A DNA stretch of 64,000 nucleotides from Hexactinellida sp. DTS-2022. Taxonomy: Eukaryota > Porifera > Hexactinellida. A program made the translations under genes and the position numbers. The stretch lies in assembly GCA_028753945.1 (NCBI GenBank), contig JAPNXP010000016.1, positions 1,240,001 through 1,304,000 of the forward strand. Direction: 5' to 3'. Positions 62,078 to 64,000 of this stretch are shown piece after piece; the first letter of the stretch is position 1; every line of letters starts with the position of its first letter. The notes below the pieces were generated by a model. It saw only the letters and a list, made by a program, of their open reading frames with translations. It was not told the DNA's origin and ran no database searches.

Positions 62078-63950
62078 AATACCGACATAACGTTACACGA
62101 CAAAACGTTACACGACATAACGTTACACGACATAACGTTACAGACAGAATGTTACTTGGACAAAATGTTACACGACAAAATGTTACATAGACAAAATGTT
62201 ACACGACAGAATGGTAATTATTTGATTGGCTATTTTTTTAGACTTCATAATCATTAAATGGTTACTTTAATATAACGGTATAACATTAATTATAATAAAT
62301 ACTTCAAAGGACACACACAAATAAATAATTGAGTGATGATTTACTATATATCACATCTTGACTCCTTAAGCAGTTCCTAAACTAAAATGGTGCGCTACTC
62401 CGCTTAAGAACTCCAATCCAGGACGAAAATAATAGCTCATAATCAACGTTTTTAATGCTTGTTCGTTGGCTTGGCACCTCCTCCTCTTGGACGGCTGAGC
62501 TCCTGCGACGAACTTGGCATGTCGTCCTTCGACTAGTCCCTGCTCCCGCTTCAGGGCTGTGATGAATTTCCACATGTTCGGATGATGACATCCAACGGTT
62601 GAATTAAAGGAGCGATGCCATGCCTCGACAGCATTAGTGGTTCGAGGTAGTCCGAATGGTGTCATAATGTGATAATTCCACAGGCCGATAGGAAATAGAG
62701 CCTCCTGGTAAGTTCCGCTCGGGAGCAGGCGTCCGATGTAGGTGTCCTCGAAGTATGCCAGCAGACCGGCTGCTTGTGGCATCGGCAGCTGCCCAGCTAC
62801 CTCATTGAAGAGATGTCGTACATGGGATGGTGGAGCAAATGCAAGAGCTGGTAGCAGTCGGATGCTTCTAGCCAGATCTCCATGCAGATTGTACTCAGCT
62901 TGCATCCCCTCAGCCTGCACCTTGCGCCATACATTTTGCGTTAGGTGGAAGAAACAACACTTTAGCAGTGTATCGGGCCAGAAGTGTGCAAAACTGTTGA
63001 GTGACGCTTTTTCAAAGTCCATTATCATCTCGATGGGATGAGCAGCAGGACAAAGGAGCTGGATTTGCTGCCACATCCTTGTGTAGGTTACCTCTGTTTT
63101 ATTAGGTAGGAGCACGAAAAGACTAGGTGGGAGTGTGAGCTGTTCCAAGGTAGCAGGCTGTGCAGGAGCTGCCAATGCCTGCACGCGTTGCCTCTGAATG
63201 GTGCGCTTCAGGCTGTCTAGCTTGGGCAGCTTAGCAGCGGTGCCTTCTGATACCGTAAGGAGACACTCACCAACTATGTGATGGGAGCTGTCCTGGGATC
63301 GTAGTGCTTGCCTCTTCATTCCGACCTTGGTCTCGTAGCACCTCACCGACTCCTCGTCTGATGCATGGAGATGTTCGTTAGTGCGTCTCACTATATCCAT
63401 CCCTTTAGTATGTACTCTCGCCTTGCAAACCCCCCTCTGTTCACATTGCCAATGTGTGACATCATTTACTCTCCTTTGCATACCATACATATATCCACCT
63501 TCAATCATCTTCTGTCCTCCTTTCTGAGATATGATCACCCTAAATGTCTGATGAGGAGCAGTCGCCATGTTGTGTGTATTTAATAATAAAGTTTCCGATT
63601 TTGGAAAGTTGTACTATTTATACATGAAGTTTTCCTATTATTACAGTACTAAATCACCAAAAGGCGTAAACTCACTATACCATCCTAGTACCTAAATTGT
63701 ACTAGATGAGATTGCATTAATCACCTAAGGTGTAAACCGTCCACACCATTCTACATAGTACCTAGATTGTTGTTCGTTTAGATTCCTTGTTTTTGGTAAA
63801 CAGAGTCCATATATGAAGTATAAAAGCCAATCAAATAAGTACCATTCTGTCGTGTAACATTTTGTCTATGTAACATTTTGTCCAAGTAACATTCTGTCTG
63901 TAACGTTATGTCGTGTAACGTTTTGTCGTGTAACGTTATGTCGGTATTCC
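62078..63950 (-). mobile_element. GC-rich FLYWCH-MULE, 1.87 kb, with 11-bp target duplication
   Basis: Flanked by GTAATAGGAAG on both sides (62067-62077 and 63951-63961). The ends are AATACCGACATAACGTTACA in both orientations, followed by inverted arrays of a 15-bp unit, CGACATAACGTTACA, and its variants (62083-62215 and 63846-63945). A single transposase-derived ORF lies between, markedly GC-richer than the flanks. Confidence 0.9.
62366..63568 (-). CDS. FLYWCH-MULE transposase, internally deleted (400 aa)
   Basis: It has an open frame from ATG (63568) to stop. Residues 1-75 form a FLYWCH zinc finger (GGYMYGMQRR, THWQCEQRGVCKARVHTKG, NEHLH). The segment to about 150 is basic and linker-like. 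VLLPNKTEVTYTRMWQQI, IEMIMDFEKASLNSFAHF (D2), CCFFHLTQNVWRKVQ and PRTTNAVEAWHRSFN (E) follow, as in MULE transposases. The block that should hold the first catalytic Asp (W..DGTF, seen in both other MULEs here) is missing: LTLPPSLF jumps straight to VLLPNKTE. The frame survived the deletion, so a truncated DNA-binding protein could still be made, but it should not be catalytic. Base composition differs from all neighbouring genes, consistent with a recent arrival. Confidence 0.85.
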   Translation of the reverse strand: MATAPHQTFRVIISQKGGQKMIEGGYMYGMQRRVNDVTHWQCEQRGVCKARVHTKGMDIVRRTNEHLHASDEESVRCYETKVGMKRQALRSQDSSHHIVGECLLTVSEGTAAKLPKLDSLKRTIQRQRVQALAAPAQPATLEQLTLPPSLFVLLPNKTEVTYTRMWQQIQLLCPAAHPIEMIMDFEKASLNSFAHFWPDTLLKCCFFHLTQNVWRKVQAEGMQAEYNLHGDLARSIRLLPALAFAPPSHVRHLFNEVAGQLPMPQAAGLLAYFEDTYIGRLLPSGTYQEALFPIGLWNYHIMTPFGLPRTTNAVEAWHRSFNSTVGCHHPNMWKFITALKREQGLVEGRHAKFVAGAQPSKRRRCQANEQALKTLIMSYYFRPGLEFLSGVAHHFSLGTA

Positions 63951-64000
63951 GTAATAGGAAGTATAAAGTGTGAAGCCATAGCAAATACGGTAAGTAAACC

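Overview
The window is AT-rich nuclear DNA of an invertebrate metazoan. The evidence is a multi-exon cadherin gene with canonical GT-AG introns together with animal-type DNA transposons (P/THAP, FLYWCH-MULE, hAT, Tc1/pogo-like), Ty3/Gypsy and DIRS-like fragments. I cannot fix the phylum; a sponge, cnidarian or mollusc would all fit.

Host gene. The only host gene I can support lies on the minus strand. Ten cadherin exons (53145 down to 91) join in perfect phase into 858 codons, with seven complete and two partial extracellular cadherin repeats. Both ends of the gene lie outside the window. The other non-repeat sequence is intron.

Layout. From 1 to 13 kb there are the three 3'-most exons, a hAT MITE, a 1.06-kb palindromic TA-flanked element, an integrase scrap and an apparently intact 4.36-kb P-type transposon with a THAP transposase. 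From 13136 to 46149 there is a single 33-kb intron made almost wholly of nested mobile elements: a 6.6-kb hAT-bounded array of hairpin-ended repeats sitting in a Gypsy LTR, a decayed Ty3/Gypsy element, and a Russian-doll complex at 28.8-36.75 kb. In that complex, Helentron-like elements contain a RING-tailed MULE, which contains a PHD-MULE. Next come a TIR element with a Cys-rich ORF, a DIRS-like gag fragment and several MITEs. From 46 to 53 kb the cadherin exons are dense, with small MITEs in their introns. From 53 to 64 kb there are no recognisable exons; instead there are two more FLYWCH-MULE relics, a hAT element and a small GC-rich FLYWCH-MULE bounded by an 11-bp target duplication.

Themes. 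(1) The MULEs and the P element end in long inverted arrays of short tandem repeats with periods of 31, 31, 31, 15, 15 and 36 bp, a Foldback/Galileo-like architecture. (2) The MULE transposases carry extra zinc domains: FLYWCH, an N-terminal PHD finger or a C-terminal RING finger. (3) Many small hAT MITEs keep readable 8-bp target duplications, so the order of insertion can be reconstructed from sequence alone. All coordinates, splice sites and translations were read by eye; no search was run.
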